Counted from the stretch's first letter, positions 9,360 through 19,433 are shown. The stretch is DNA of 64,000 bases from Bacteroidota bacterium (GCA_016709725.1 JADJMG010000005.1:402582-466581); one strand, 5' to 3'. Numbers and translations are program-made. Notes: generated by a model from the letters alone, not told the origin.

Positions 9360-10409
9360 TCAAGGATTAAAAAAATTCTTATCCTTCAGTTCAGCACCAA
9401 TTCCCGGCAAAGGAGAAAGAAGCAAAGAACCTTTATCGTAAACTGCACCAGTAAAAGGGTCATTACTAATCAATCGAGGCCCATCCAAATCAACCCAATC
9501 GGCCCAGGGACTCAGTTGTGCTGCCGCCATGGCTCCGCAGGTACTTTCCGACATACACCCAACCAATACTTTCAATCCAAGCTTATTTGCTTGACGAACG
9601 AGGGATTGGGCGGGCTCTATTCCACCGCATTTTAACAATTTTACATTGATTCCATGACAAACCGAACTCAGTCTTTCTAAATCAGAAATTCCCTGTATAG
9701 ATTCATCTAAAATGATTGGTAATGGTGATGCTTGATACAAACGACTATATTCACTTTCCAACTTCACGGGAAGAGGTTGCTCCACAAACAAACAATTTCT
9801 TTCCTTCAGCCAATGCATCCACTCCAAACTTTCAGTGACACTATTCCAGGCTTGATTTGCATCAACACAAAATGGGGATGAAGAATTATTCAAAAATGCT
9901 TCTATTCTTTCCTTGTCATTTTCTCCGCCCAATTTAATTTTGAATAACGAAAAATCAGTTGTTTCATTCAACTTCTGAACAAGTTCATCTACCGAACTAA
10001 TACCTAATGTAAATGAACATTTCACTTTCTCTGTATCCTGAATACCAAAAATATTTCGAACCGTTTGTTGAGTAAGACGTGCATAAAGATCATACATCGC
10101 GATATCAACTGCTGTTTTAAGAGGTTTTGGAATGGTAGAATTCCCTGCTGCCAATTTAGCAATGGTTGATCGAATGGCATCACTTCCCTTCATCTCAGCT
10201 GGAAAATGAAGATAAAAATTTTCCACCAAAGCAGGTACATCGTACCCCAAGTAAGGCGGAACGGCAGCTTCCCCGTAGCCTTCAATGCCCATAAACGAAG
10301 CTTTTACATAAATGGCTTCGGTACTATTTCTTGTACCATGTGCTATTCCAAAAGGATTCTTAAACAACAATTGAAAATACCGGACACTTAAATGTAAACT
10401 TTCTCCCAT
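9360..10409 (-). CDS. Dipeptide epimerase (L-Ala-D/L-Glu epimerase type), enolase superfamily
   Basis: A 349-residue member of the muconate lactonizing subgroup. The catalytic and metal-binding residues can be read in order: the K-x-K motif in FKIKLGG, metal Asp in CVDANQAW, metal Glu in FVEQPLP, metal Asp in LDESI, and the second catalytic Lys in NVKLLKCGG. Such enzymes racemise the alpha-carbon of dipeptides, classically L-Ala-D-Glu released from peptidoglycan, for recycling. The exact dipeptide specificity cannot be told from sequence alone. A -7 element lies six bases upstream of the start. Confidence 0.88.
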   Translation of the reverse strand: MGESLHLSVRYFQLLFKNPFGIAHGTRNSTEAIYVKASFMGIEGYGEAAVPPYLGYDVPALVENFYLHFPAEMKGSDAIRSTIAKLAAGNSTIPKPLKTAVDIAMYDLYARLTQQTVRNIFGIQDTEKVKCSFTLGISSVDELVQKLNETTDFSLFKIKLGGENDKERIEAFLNNSSSPFCVDANQAWNSVTESLEWMHWLKERNCLFVEQPLPVKLESEYSRLYQASPLPIILDESIQGISDLERLSSVCHGINVKLLKCGGIEPAQSLVRQANKLGLKVLVGCMSESTCGAMAAAQLSPWADWVDLDGPRLISNDPFTGAVYDKGSLLLSPLPGIGAELKDKNFFNP

Positions 10410-10414
10410 ATCGA

Positions 10415-10422
10415 CAAAGTTA
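10415..10422 (-). promoter_or_regulatory. Promoter -7 element of the epimerase gene
   Basis: The minus strand reads TAACTTTG, a full TAnnTTTG match whose last base lies six bases before the ATG. It again predicts a very short or absent 5' leader. Confidence 0.5.
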
Positions 10423-10477
10423 TAAAAAGGAAGTGTCGAAATTTTATCTACCTTTAAAGATTCTAAAATATATAATT

Positions 10478-11662
10478 ATGAGAATCGCTTTGATCTTATG
10501 CTGCTTACTCTTTTCATCTGCAAATGCACAAACTCCGTTGCGTTTAAAATTAACAGAGATTGCTAGAGGATACACTTCTCCAATTGGGTTATTTTCCCCA
10601 ACCGATGAAACAGATCGATTGTTTGTGATGGAGCAAGGTGGGAAAATTAAAATTATACAAAACGGCAATAAAATTGAAAATCCATTTATCAATATTTCTT
10701 CACAACTGGATGGATTGAATATCGCCTATTCAGAAAAAGGATTGTTAGGAATGGCCTTTCATCCCAACTACAAAACGAACGGGTTATTCTATCTATATTA
10801 TTCTGCGAAAACACAAATCCAAGAAATGGATCATGAAAGTCGAGTATCAGAATTCAAAGTTTCATCCAATCCCAACCTTGCAGACGTAAAAAGTGAAAGA
10901 GTAATACTCACAATTCCGCAACCCGAAAGCAATCACAACGGCGGACAAATGGTATTTGGTGCAGATGGATTTTTGTATATTGGTTTGGGAGATGGCGGCG
11001 GCGGTGGAGACCAGCATGGCGTAAGTGGAAATGGACAAAACTTAAATACACTTTTAGGTAAAATAATTCGAATCGATGTAAATACTACCAAAGGCTATAA
11101 AATACCATCAGACAACCCTTATGCAAAAAGTGAAACCATCCGACCAGAAATATGGGCGAGTGGATTACGAAATCCGTGGCGATTTTCTTTTGATCGTGCT
11201 ACACAAAAACTTTTTTGTGCCGATGTAGGTCAAAACAAATATGAAGAAGTAAACATTATTGAAAAAGCAAAAAATTATGGCTGGCGTTTAATGGAAGGCA
11301 ACCATTGCTTTGATCCTCCCGAAGGATGTGATCCAACGAAATATACTGCACCAATAGCAGAATACGATCACTCTGAAGGGATCAGTGTAATTGGTGGCTA
11401 TGTTTATCGAGGAAGAGAATTCCCATCACTACACGGATATTATATTTTTGGAGATTGGAATGGCGTATTGTGGTATTTACATCAAAATGAAAAAACACAA
11501 TTGTGGGATCGCGGCCCGATCTTTACAGAAAAAGAAAACAACGAAATTAACGGCAAAATAAATAGCTTTGGGGAAGATGAAAGGGGAAACATTTATATTG
11601 TCACACAAAAACTCTTTGGCCCGAAAAGTCCAACAGGAGTAATTTACAAAATAGGATACTAA
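10478..11662 (+). CDS. PQQ-dependent sugar dehydrogenase family protein (GSDH)
   Basis: This secreted beta-propeller protein belongs to the glucose/sorbosone dehydrogenase family. The ATG at 10478 is preferred because it gives a clean signal peptide (MRIALILCCLLFSSANAQ); a longer frame opens at 10433. Family landmarks are GLLGMAFHPNY, NHNGGQMVFGADGFLYIGLGDGG, ASGLRNPWRFSFD and GDWNGVLW. The enzymes oxidise aldose sugars with PQQ, though many homologues have no demonstrated activity and PQQ binding here is inferred. The stop codon overlaps the ATG of the next gene (TAATG), so the two are translationally coupled. Confidence 0.85.
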   Translation: MRIALILCCLLFSSANAQTPLRLKLTEIARGYTSPIGLFSPTDETDRLFVMEQGGKIKIIQNGNKIENPFINISSQLDGLNIAYSEKGLLGMAFHPNYKTNGLFYLYYSAKTQIQEMDHESRVSEFKVSSNPNLADVKSERVILTIPQPESNHNGGQMVFGADGFLYIGLGDGGGGGDQHGVSGNGQNLNTLLGKIIRIDVNTTKGYKIPSDNPYAKSETIRPEIWASGLRNPWRFSFDRATQKLFCADVGQNKYEEVNIIEKAKNYGWRLMEGNHCFDPPEGCDPTKYTAPIAEYDHSEGISVIGGYVYRGREFPSLHGYYIFGDWNGVLWYLHQNEKTQLWDRGPIFTEKENNEINGKINSFGEDERGNIYIVTQKLFGPKSPTGVIYKIGY

Positions 11663-13020
11663 TGCGATTTATCGATTTTTTTAAAAAAGAATATGTCTTA
11701 TGGATATTGCTAATATCCACCCAACTTTTTTTCTTTACCTATGCTCAGCTCAATCAACATACCAAGACGGCTGATTCAGATGAATACATTTATCAAGCTA
11801 AAAATTTAATTGATTACGGTACTACGTATAGCGGTGATTATACGGCATCGAATTTAGATGTTTCACTCTATGACAGAAGGACACCCGGATACCCCATTTA
11901 TTTAATACTCACCAAAATTATATTTCATTCAGATTTCCTTCCTTTGTTTTTTCAATGTATACTTTCTATATTAAATATATTTATTGGGTATAAAATTTTA
12001 AAACAAATTAGTCCGGACACAAAGAAAACATATTTATATCTTTTCTTCTTTTTATTCTTTCCAAGCCAATTTATTTACGCTACAGTATTCATGTCAGAAA
12101 TACTTTTTCAAACTTCAATTTTACTTTGCTTATACTCCTTATTACAATTTGAAAAAAGTGAGAAATTCAAGTATTTCTATCTTCTTCAGCTCCTGCTTGC
12201 CATTGCTTACCTTATTAAACCTATAGCACTTTTTCTATGGTTAGGATATAGTCTTTATAGTATCATCGTGCATAATAAGCGAGGAATTGCAGTTCGACAA
12301 CTAGTGGCTGCATTATTCCATGTACTTTTATTGGGAAGCTTTTTCCTAAAAAACTATCATCAAACCGGAATTGCGGAATACTCAGGAATTGGCAGAAAAC
12401 TGATGATCAACTATAACATGCCTGCTTTACTTACTTTTTATGAAAATGAAACATATGCTAAGAATAAAATTGATTCATTACAATATAATTTAAAAAACGA
12501 ATCCTACGCATCTCAATGCGCGAACATTGACTTATTTCTTCGACAAGAGGTTTCCGAACATCCTATCCACTTTCTTTTACTACAAGGATATGGTTCTATT
12601 AAATTACTTACAGAAACTGGACGATGGGATCTTGAACTTTGGCGAGTTGGATATGAAAATGTTGAAAAAGCACCCTCTTTTAAAAATATATTTTCAACGA
12701 ATGGGATACCCGGAGTTTTTCATGCGTTAAATTTATGGCCCGTTCCCTATTTAATATATTACTGCTTAGTTATACTCGTAACCATTGCCCTGTTTCTTCT
12801 GTTCATTAAAAGTTTACTTAACAAATCACTAATTCGCCGACATAAACTTTTGCTTCTTGCAACCATCCTTTACTTCGCTGTGCTCACGGGACCCTCTGCC
12901 TCTGCAAGATTTAGACTTCCCATTTTCCCTATTCTCGTAATTCTTGCTTTGAGCAGTTTTAATAAAAACGAAAATCCATCCTACTCCACTTTCTCACAAG
13001 AAAATGAGGGGAATTTTTAG
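11662..13020 (+). CDS. GT39-like membrane glycosyltransferase
   Basis: A 452-residue polytopic protein with about ten hydrophobic helices. The first extracytoplasmic loop has ADSDEYIYQAKNL followed by DRRTPGYPIYL, the Asp/Glu motif and the RxPGYP pattern of GT-C enzymes (dolichyl-phosphate-mannose mannosyltransferase / ArnT superfamily). It probably transfers a sugar from a polyprenyl-phosphate donor to an envelope acceptor; donor and acceptor are unknown. It starts on the last base of the preceding gene's stop codon, and lnt follows 53 bases later. Confidence 0.75.
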   Translation: MRFIDFFKKEYVLWILLISTQLFFFTYAQLNQHTKTADSDEYIYQAKNLIDYGTTYSGDYTASNLDVSLYDRRTPGYPIYLILTKIIFHSDFLPLFFQCILSILNIFIGYKILKQISPDTKKTYLYLFFFLFFPSQFIYATVFMSEILFQTSILLCLYSLLQFEKSEKFKYFYLLQLLLAIAYLIKPIALFLWLGYSLYSIIVHNKRGIAVRQLVAALFHVLLLGSFFLKNYHQTGIAEYSGIGRKLMINYNMPALLTFYENETYAKNKIDSLQYNLKNESYASQCANIDLFLRQEVSEHPIHFLLLQGYGSIKLLTETGRWDLELWRVGYENVEKAPSFKNIFSTNGIPGVFHALNLWPVPYLIYYCLVILVTIALFLLFIKSLLNKSLIRRHKLLLLATILYFAVLTGPSASARFRLPIFPILVILALSSFNKNENPSYSTFSQENEGNF

Positions 13021-13073
13021 GTAAGAAACAAATTAATTCAAAAAATTAAAATATCCAATTAAATTTGCAGTTC

Positions 13074-14668
13074 ATGAATATTAGGGACACTCCAATCCAT
13101 AAAATAATTTTAGCCTTCACTACTGCTATTTTATTTTTAGTAGCATGGCCTGCCGGTGGATTTGCGCCCTTACTCTTTTTTGCATTAATCCCGCTACTCT
13201 TGCTTGAGAATTTGGTGTATCAATCGAAAATCAACCAATCTAAATCTCGACTTTTCCCATACTCCTATTTAACATTTTTCTTATTCAACATTTTCAATAC
13301 TTGGTGGATTTGGTATGCGAGTCCATTTGGAATGTTTGGAGCAGTGGCAGCAAATGCACTATTAATGACAATCACCTTCCAATTTTTTCACCTAACACGT
13401 TTGAAATTTGGAAATGGAATTGGTTATACTTCCTTACCGATTTACTGGGTAGCCTTCGAGTATTTCCACCTCGATTGGGATCTAAGCTGGACATGGCTCA
13501 ACTTCGGAAACGGATTTGCTTCATGGGTAAATATGGTGCAGTGGTATGAATACACAGGAGTACTTGGTGGAACTTTCTGGATCATTCTAATCAATATTTT
13601 TATTTATCATTTCATATTGGCTGGGAAAAAATCCAGAACAAAAATTGCATTAACACTGTTTTTTCTCATCAGTATTCCCATTGGAATATCCTATTTTATT
13701 CTCAGCAATTATCAAGAAAAGTCAGCTCCCATTGAAGTCGTTTTAGTTCAACCAAACATTGATCCTTATCACGAAAAGTTTAGTGGAAATAGCGATCAAC
13801 AACTTACTAAAATTCTGCAACTAGCCATTGGTCAACTGAGTAATAAAACTCAACTATTAGTATTACCAGAAACTGCTTTACCCGATGGAATTTGGAATTC
13901 AGATTTAGAAATACATCCACAAATTGAACGATTAAATGAGTTTGTTAAAAATTATCCGAATCTTAAAATACTTACTGGACTTTCCTACTATCGCTATTTT
14001 GCTCCCGATGAAAAATAAGTTCAACAGCTCGTAAATTTTTAGATGGCCCCGGTTATTATGATGCATACAATGCAGCTATACAAATTAGCAACAGCCCTAA
14101 AATGCCATTACATTTCAAATCGAAATTGGTACCTGGAGTCGAGAAAATGCCATTCCCTAGTATCTTTGGTTATTTAGATGATTTTGCCATTGATTTAGGT
14201 GGAACAACAGGAAGCTTAGGTTATCAGGAATCACCAAGCGTTTTTAAAAGCGAAAAAATTACGGCAGCTCCTGTGATTTGTTACGAATCAGTGTATGGCG
14301 ATTATGTTGGTGATTATATTCGTAAAGGCGCTAACGTTATTTGTATCATGACCAATGATGGATGGTGGGATGACACTCCTGGATATAGACAACATTGTCA
14401 GTATGCACGGTTAAGAGCAATAGAACACCGAAGAAGCATAGCCAGATCTGCAAATACAGGCATTTCTTGCTTTATTAACCAGAAAGGCGAGATTTCTCAA
14501 CCAACCGAATGGTGGGTTTCCGCGTGTATCAAGCAAGAAATCAATCTCAACAATGAGCTCACCTTTTATACTCAACAAGGTGATCTATTAGGCCGTTGCT
14601 CATTTATTGGTGCTGCATTCTTCTTGGTAATCACTTTTTTAGGTCAGCTATTCAAGCGTAAAAAATAA
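13074..14668 (+). CDS. lnt: Apolipoprotein N-acyltransferase Lnt (one frameshift)
   Basis: Lnt adds the third acyl chain to lipoproteins in the inner membrane. The N-terminal half (13074-14018) has several membrane helices and a GGFAPLLFF start. The nitrilase-like periplasmic domain carries the catalytic triad: Glu in LPETALPDG, Lys in VEKMPFP, and Cys in APVICYESVYGD. The frame breaks in an A run at about 14012-14018; adding one A restores KISSTARKFLDGPGYYDAY and joins the two parts into about 531 residues, a normal length. Because the gene is essential or nearly so in many bacteria, the break is probably a sequencing error. ATG 13074 is preferred over a TTG at 13065. Confidence 0.9.
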
Positions 14669-14693
14669 ATAGCCGACTTCCCCTTTTTAGGAC

Positions 14694-14701
14694 TAATTTT
14701 G
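14694..14701 (+). promoter_or_regulatory. Promoter -7 element of lpdA
   Basis: TAATTTTG lies 20 bases before the lpdA start codon, matching TAnnTTTG and predicting a leader of about 13-15 bases. No strong -33 box is visible. Confidence 0.55.
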
Positions 14702-14721
14702 TAGTCTTAAAATATAATACA

Positions 14722-16128
14722 ATGTCAGTGTACGATGCTATTGTGATTGGATCTGGTCCTGGTGGATATGTTGCCGCCATCCGACTTGCTCAACTCGGAA
14801 AAAAAACAGCCTTAATTGAAAAATACAGTGCTTTAGGAGGAACTTGTTTAAATGTGGGTTGCATTCCTTCCAAAGCTTTACTTGATTCTTCTGAACATTT
14901 TCATCAAGCCAAACATCAGTTCACGGCACACGGAATTGAGATCAAGGAATTGAAATTAGATTTTAAAAAGATGGTGCAACGAAAAGCAGATGTTGTTTCA
15001 CAAACCGTAGATGGCATTCGTTTTTTAATGAAGAAAAATAAAATTACTGTCTACCAAGGTCAGGGTAGTTTTAAGGACGCAAAAAATATTATTATTACAA
15101 AAGATGATGGCAGCACTGAAATAATTTCAGGCGATAAAATAATTATTGCTACAGGATCAAAACCATCTACCTTGAAAGGAGTTGTCATTGACAAAAAAAG
15201 GATTCTTACCTCTACAGAAGCTTTGAAACTAGAAGAAGTCCCGAAACATTTATTGATTATTGGCGGAGGAGTGATCGGTCTTGAATTGGGATCTGTTTAC
15301 GCACGATTAGGATCGAAAGTAAGTGTAATCGAATATGCGGAGGGAATCATTCCTTCCATGGATCGATCGTTGGGAAAAGAATTACAAAAAATTTTACAAA
15401 AACAAGGATTCGACTTTTATTTAAATCACGGTGTAACTTCTGTGACATCAAAAAACAATCAAGTTACATTAAAAGCAACATCCAATAAAGAAGGTAAAGA
15501 AATTGAACTTAGTGGTGACTATTGTTTAGTTTCTACAGGGAGATCTCCGTACACTGCAAATCTTGGTTTAGAAAATATTGGAATTACATTGGATGAGAGA
15601 GGAAGAATTCCAGTAAATGAATATTTAGAAACAAGTACCGCGGGCATTTATGCCATTGGTGATGTGGTGAAAGGCGCTATGCTCGCTCATAAAGCTGAAG
15701 AAGAAGGAGTTTTTGTAGCTGAGAAAATTGCGGGACAAAAACCACATATCAACTATTTATTAATTCCAGGTGTAGTTTATACGTGGCCTGAAGTAGCATC
15801 TGTTGGATATACCGAAGAAGAATTAAAAAATAAATCGGTAAAATATAAATCAGGTAGTTTTCCATTCAAAGCCAGCGGGCGCGCACGCGCAAGCATGGAT
15901 TTAGATGGATTTATTAAAGTCTTGAGTGATTCTACTACAGATGAAATATTAGGTGTGCACATGATTGGTCCGAGAGCAGCTGATATGATAGCCGAGGCAG
16001 TTGTTGCCATGGAATTTATAGCATCTGCTGAAGATATTGCTCGAATCAGTCATGCCCATCCCACCTATTCAGAATCTTTCAAAGAAGCATGTTTAGCCGC
16101 TACCGACAATAGAGCATTGCATGTTTAA
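14722..16128 (+). CDS. lpdA: Dihydrolipoyl dehydrogenase (E3)
   Basis: E3 reoxidises dihydrolipoamide in the pyruvate, 2-oxoglutarate and branched-chain dehydrogenase complexes, passing electrons through FAD to NAD+. Visible landmarks are the FAD-binding GSGPGGYVAAIRLAQLG, the redox-active disulfide GGTCLNVGCIPSK, the NAD-binding GGGVIGLELGSVYARLG, TSTAGIYAIGDV, and the catalytic His-Glu pair in HAHPTYSE. The length of 468 residues is standard. No E1 or E2 genes are adjacent, so it is a stand-alone, probably shared, E3. Confidence 0.96.
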   Translation: MSVYDAIVIGSGPGGYVAAIRLAQLGKKTALIEKYSALGGTCLNVGCIPSKALLDSSEHFHQAKHQFTAHGIEIKELKLDFKKMVQRKADVVSQTVDGIRFLMKKNKITVYQGQGSFKDAKNIIITKDDGSTEIISGDKIIIATGSKPSTLKGVVIDKKRILTSTEALKLEEVPKHLLIIGGGVIGLELGSVYARLGSKVSVIEYAEGIIPSMDRSLGKELQKILQKQGFDFYLNHGVTSVTSKNNQVTLKATSNKEGKEIELSGDYCLVSTGRSPYTANLGLENIGITLDERGRIPVNEYLETSTAGIYAIGDVVKGAMLAHKAEEEGVFVAEKIAGQKPHINYLLIPGVVYTWPEVASVGYTEEELKNKSVKYKSGSFPFKASGRARASMDLDGFIKVLSDSTTDEILGVHMIGPRAADMIAEAVVAMEFIASAEDIARISHAHPTYSESFKEACLAATDNRALHV

Positions 16129-16303
16129 TCAAACCATCGAAACAATATAAGTTAGCTTTTACTCAAAATGCTGTCTGAGAAAACTCATCCTTCGGAATTA
16201 AGAACTACTGATTAGCAACAATTTAGGTGTATTACTACGATCTTACTTTAGTATTACCTTTTCTAGCCCTATTTTAGTGGAGTTAAATAAAAACAACAGT
16301 TAA

Positions 16304-17983
16304 ATGAAAAAAATATTAATGGTAATTACTGGTCTAATTATCACGTTTAATGCAACTTCACAAACTTGGTCTTGGTCTGCTGCTTTAGGCGGAAGGTCGA
16401 ATACTGATGGATCAATAGGTATGGACCGTGATGCTACGGGCAACATTTATGTATGTGGAGATTTTGAAGGCACTCGAAATTTTGGAGGAACTTCATTAAC
16501 TGCAGTAGCATTCTCTGATTTCTATTTTTCAAAATACAATTCAACAGGAACCCATCAATGGACTATTCAACTGAGTGGAACAGGAACTACCACTATTATT
16601 GCAAACGGTGTTGCAGTTGACCCTTCTGGAAATATTCTAGTTACTGGATATTTCAGTTATAATGTTACTATTGGCGGAACTACTTACATTAATCCAGGTG
16701 GTAATGGAGATAGTTTTATTGCGAAATACAGTCCAACAGGAACTTTGATTTGGTCAAAAGTATTGTCTGGAAACGGAAACGAATTTATCACAAGCATCAA
16801 AACTTTAGGTACTGACATTTATATTAGTGGTGGCTATTCACAAGCGTTAACATTTGGTACTATTAGTTTAGCTGCTCCAGCCGGTGGTTTTGATGACGCG
16901 TTTGTAATGAAGTTAGATGCACAAGGCGATGGAGTTTGGGGAGTAAAAGGGGGAGGAAATAATGATGATCGCGCACTATGCTTAAGTGTAAGTAATAACT
17001 CAATTTATTGGGCAGGGTTTTGTAATTCGGTAGCATCCTTTGGTGGTGTAAACTTAAATCCATTAGGAACTTTAGCAGATATTTTCATTTGTAAACTAGA
17101 TGGTAACGGCACTCAATCATGGGTAAAACGTTATGGTGGAAACTTTGGTCAACAAATAAATGGAATGAGCCAAGATCCTTGGGGAAACCCCATCTGCACA
17201 GGTAATTTTTATGGAACATGTAGTTTTGGAGCAGGGTTCTCCATTACCGAAAACTACGCCATGTTTCCTGCAGGAAATGGAGATGGGTTTGTCACTAAAT
17301 TAAACGCTGTAGATGGAACGTGTTCATGGGTTCGTCAAATTAAATGCATCAATGGTGATAATAATGAAGTAAGCAACGGGGCCGTAACAGATCCAGGCGG
17401 AAGCACTTATGTTACCGGACATTTTAATGCCACTACCGTATTTGCTTCCAGCTCAAATCAAACAGGGCCTTCACTCGTTTCAACAAACGGAAAAGATGCA
17501 TTCATTGCTAAATATTCTCAAACAGGTACATTGTTATGGGTTCAAAAAATTGGCGGAAGTAGTAATGACCAAGGGAAAGCCGTTGTATATGATGCAAATG
17601 GTATTTGTACCGTAGCAGGTAATTTCGGAGGTACGCTAACGTTAGGCACTACGGCTCCTATTACTGCTAGTCCAGGAGCAGCAAGTGTATTCATTGCCAA
17701 GTATGATGGTTTAAGTGCTGGAGTTGATGAGCCAGTAAACACATTGAAATTTGAAGCGCATCCAAATCCTGCCGATCATTTTATCACAGTTACCTCTGAA
17801 CTTACCGAACCTATTGAACTTATCGAAATTTACACGGTTACGGGTGTTCGCGTTCTTGAAACCAAACTTGATGTTCATACGAACAACTATCAAATTGACC
17901 TTTCTGAATTAAGCTCTGGAATGTATTTTTTACAAATTACGGCTGGAGAAAACAAAGGAGTAAAGAAAATTCAAATTAAGTAA
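16304..17983 (+). CDS. T9SS-secreted beta-propeller (SBBP-like) repeat protein
   Basis: An intact 559-residue protein with a signal peptide (MKKILMVITGLIITFNATSQ). About eight repeats of roughly 55 residues follow, with the pattern DPSGNILVTG ... FIAKYSPTGTLIWSK, similar to bacterial beta-propeller repeats. It ends in a T9SS type A sorting domain (AHPNPADHFI, YTVTGVRVLE, GMYFLQIT). It is expected to be exported and attached to or released from the cell surface. It resembles the protein at 5961-7236 in architecture but not closely in sequence. A strong terminator follows directly. Confidence 0.85.
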   Translation: MKKILMVITGLIITFNATSQTWSWSAALGGRSNTDGSIGMDRDATGNIYVCGDFEGTRNFGGTSLTAVAFSDFYFSKYNSTGTHQWTIQLSGTGTTTIIANGVAVDPSGNILVTGYFSYNVTIGGTTYINPGGNGDSFIAKYSPTGTLIWSKVLSGNGNEFITSIKTLGTDIYISGGYSQALTFGTISLAAPAGGFDDAFVMKLDAQGDGVWGVKGGGNNDDRALCLSVSNNSIYWAGFCNSVASFGGVNLNPLGTLADIFICKLDGNGTQSWVKRYGGNFGQQINGMSQDPWGNPICTGNFYGTCSFGAGFSITENYAMFPAGNGDGFVTKLNAVDGTCSWVRQIKCINGDNNEVSNGAVTDPGGSTYVTGHFNATTVFASSSNQTGPSLVSTNGKDAFIAKYSQTGTLLWVQKIGGSSNDQGKAVVYDANGICTVAGNFGGTLTLGTTAPITASPGAASVFIAKYDGLSAGVDEPVNTLKFEAHPNPADHFITVTSELTEPIELIEIYTVTGVRVLETKLDVHTNNYQIDLSELSSGMYFLQITAGENKGVKKIQIK

Positions 17984-17996
17984 TCATTCTTTCGAT

Positions 17997-18031
17997 AAAA
18001 AAAGAGTCGCATCTTATGCGACTCTTTTTTT
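17997..18031 (+). terminator. Strong, probably bidirectional intrinsic terminator
   Basis: Arms 18004-18012 and 18016-18024 (GAGTCGCAT / ATGCGACTC) form a perfect 9-bp stem with a 3-base loop, with an A run before and a T run after, so it can work in both directions. It lies between two convergent genes, and the repaired rrf2-like gene ends inside its left half. Confidence 0.85.
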
Positions 18032-18447
18032 ATCCAAGCTTTTGCATATTCGACTCATTCCAACTTTTAATGGATGTTTTTTCATTAATTCAATCAATCG
18101 ATCTCGGCATATTAAATACTCATCATGCATAGGACATGGATTTTTGCATTACACTTGAGCCGACCCATTAAGCAAGAATTTACAATATGGTCGCCATCCA
18201 CTGCATTCAACAATTCATAAATTGTAATATCGCTTCTATTTTTATCCAACCAAAAGCCACCACCTGGACCTTTTGCCGAATTCAAAAATCCTTTTCGAAC
18301 TAGCTCTTGCATAATTTTTCCTAAATAATGAGGAGATAGCTGAATGGAGGTGGCCAACTCTTCTAAGCTCACCTTTTGATCTTCATTACTTTCTTGAGCA
18401 ATGAAAGTCATAGCCCTCAGTGCATATGCAAAGGTTCTTGAAAACAT
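18014..18447 (-). CDS. Rrf2-family Fe-S transcriptional regulator (one frameshift)
   Basis: The N-terminal winged helix is clear (MFSRTFAYALRAMTF, then SLEELATSIQLSPHYLGKIM and KGPGGGFWLDK). The open frame stops early at 18112, but adding one base in the T run at 18141-18145 restores a cysteine-rich tail with Cys in SCLMGRLKCNAKNPCPMH, ending at 18014 and giving about 144 residues. Three spaced Cys in this region are the Fe-S ligands of NsrR/IscR-like members. NsrR senses nitric oxide. Since this gene is divergent from the nos operon, NO or redox control of N2O reduction is a reasonable inference. Which ligand it senses is not shown by the sequence. Confidence 0.85.
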
Positions 18448-18954
18448 AAGTCACAAATTAATAACATCCTAAATCAATAAGAGGTGATATTCATCATAAT
18501 CAAAACTAAGTTTTGTACTGTTTACAACTTCAGAAGGGTTAAATAAGTTTTTGAAAATGAAAAAAATTTGCGTTTTACTTGGAGAACAAAAACTCATAAA
18601 TGGTAAATAGTAAATAGCCATGAATTCCAACATGTTCATATCAAATAATTCCAATATGATATAAGTTAAAGTATCAAAATAGCAGCCTTCAGCTATTTGG
18701 TTTTGCAGTCAGCATTGAAAAGCAATACTTCTATTCAGAAAGTTATCTCTTAGGTAATCAAGTGTATAAGATTGAAAATCAACATTTAGAACCTCAAGTG
18801 GTGAATAGTCGATGAAGAATCAGTAGCTTTCCAAGACTTAAGTCATAAAACCAACTAACTTTGATCCTTTTCAGCGCAACTAACGATCAGTACGTTTGCG
18901 TTGTAATAAAAGACATTGTACTCTTTATTTTAATAACCCAAAAAAACAACCACT
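18448..18954. promoter_or_regulatory. Divergent regulatory region between rrf2-like gene and nos operon
   Basis: There is no gene in these 507 bases. A direct repeat AATTCCAAYATG occurs at 18623-18634 and 18647-18658, 24 bases apart (about two helical turns), and could be an operator for the divergent Rrf2 protein. Near the nos side are two TAnnTTTG -7 elements (18856-18863 and 18891-18898). These assignments rest on motif matching only. Confidence 0.45.
18861..18898 (+). promoter_or_regulatory. Candidate nos promoter with CRP/FNR-like half-palindrome
   Basis: TTGATCCTTTTCAG at 18861-18874 matches 8 of 10 defined positions of the FNR consensus TTGAT-N4-ATCAA. TACGTTTG at 18891-18898 fits TAnnTTTG and would start transcription around 18905, putting the FNR-like site near -38, close to a class II activator position. 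A leader of about 50 bases would precede the cytochrome gene. Confidence 0.35.
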
Positions 18955-19419
18955 ATGAAATTGAAAATTTTGATGGCAAGCATTCTGAGCATATCTCTTT
19001 TTGCTTGCACCTCTAAACAAGAAGCTGAAGATGCTGCTAAGAACTCACCTTCGCCCGTTGAAGCTGCAGCTGAACAGCCGGAAGTACATGGAGTAGAGAT
19101 AAAAGATCTTGCACTTACCAATCCACTCAATCAGGAATGGGTGACAAATGGTGAAAAAATTTACGACAGCAAATGTTTGTCATGTCACAAGCTAACGGAT
19201 GAAAAAGTAGTTGGTCCAGGTTGGAAAGGAATTACTCAACGAAGAAAACCGATTTGGATCATGAACATGATTCTAAATGTAGAAATCATGTTGGATGAAG
19301 ATCCAGAGGCGCAGCTTTTGCTTGAGCAATGTTTGATTCGTATGCCCAATCAAAACTTAACTCACGATGAAGCTCGACAAGTAGTTGAATTCATGCGTCA
19401 CAATGACGGAGAAAAATAA
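18955..19419 (+). CDS. nos-cluster lipoprotein cytochrome c
   Basis: A 154-residue lipoprotein (lipobox LFAC, Cys18) with a low-complexity Ala/Glu/Pro linker and one haem-binding motif CLSCH at residues 74-78; the likely axial Met lies in RMPNQNL near residue 129. Cytochromes of this type are the first gene of clade II nos clusters in Bacteroidota and are thought to pass electrons from the quinol pool to NosZ in the periplasm. It is followed 14 bases later by nosZ. The extended segment IWIMNMILNVEIMLDED is typical of this nos-associated group. Confidence 0.85.
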   Translation: MKLKILMASILSISLFACTSKQEAEDAAKNSPSPVEAAAEQPEVHGVEIKDLALTNPLNQEWVTNGEKIYDSKCLSCHKLTDEKVVGPGWKGITQRRKPIWIMNMILNVEIMLDEDPEAQLLLEQCLIRMPNQNLTHDEARQVVEFMRHNDGEK

Positions 19420-19433
19420 ATACAAATCATCTA

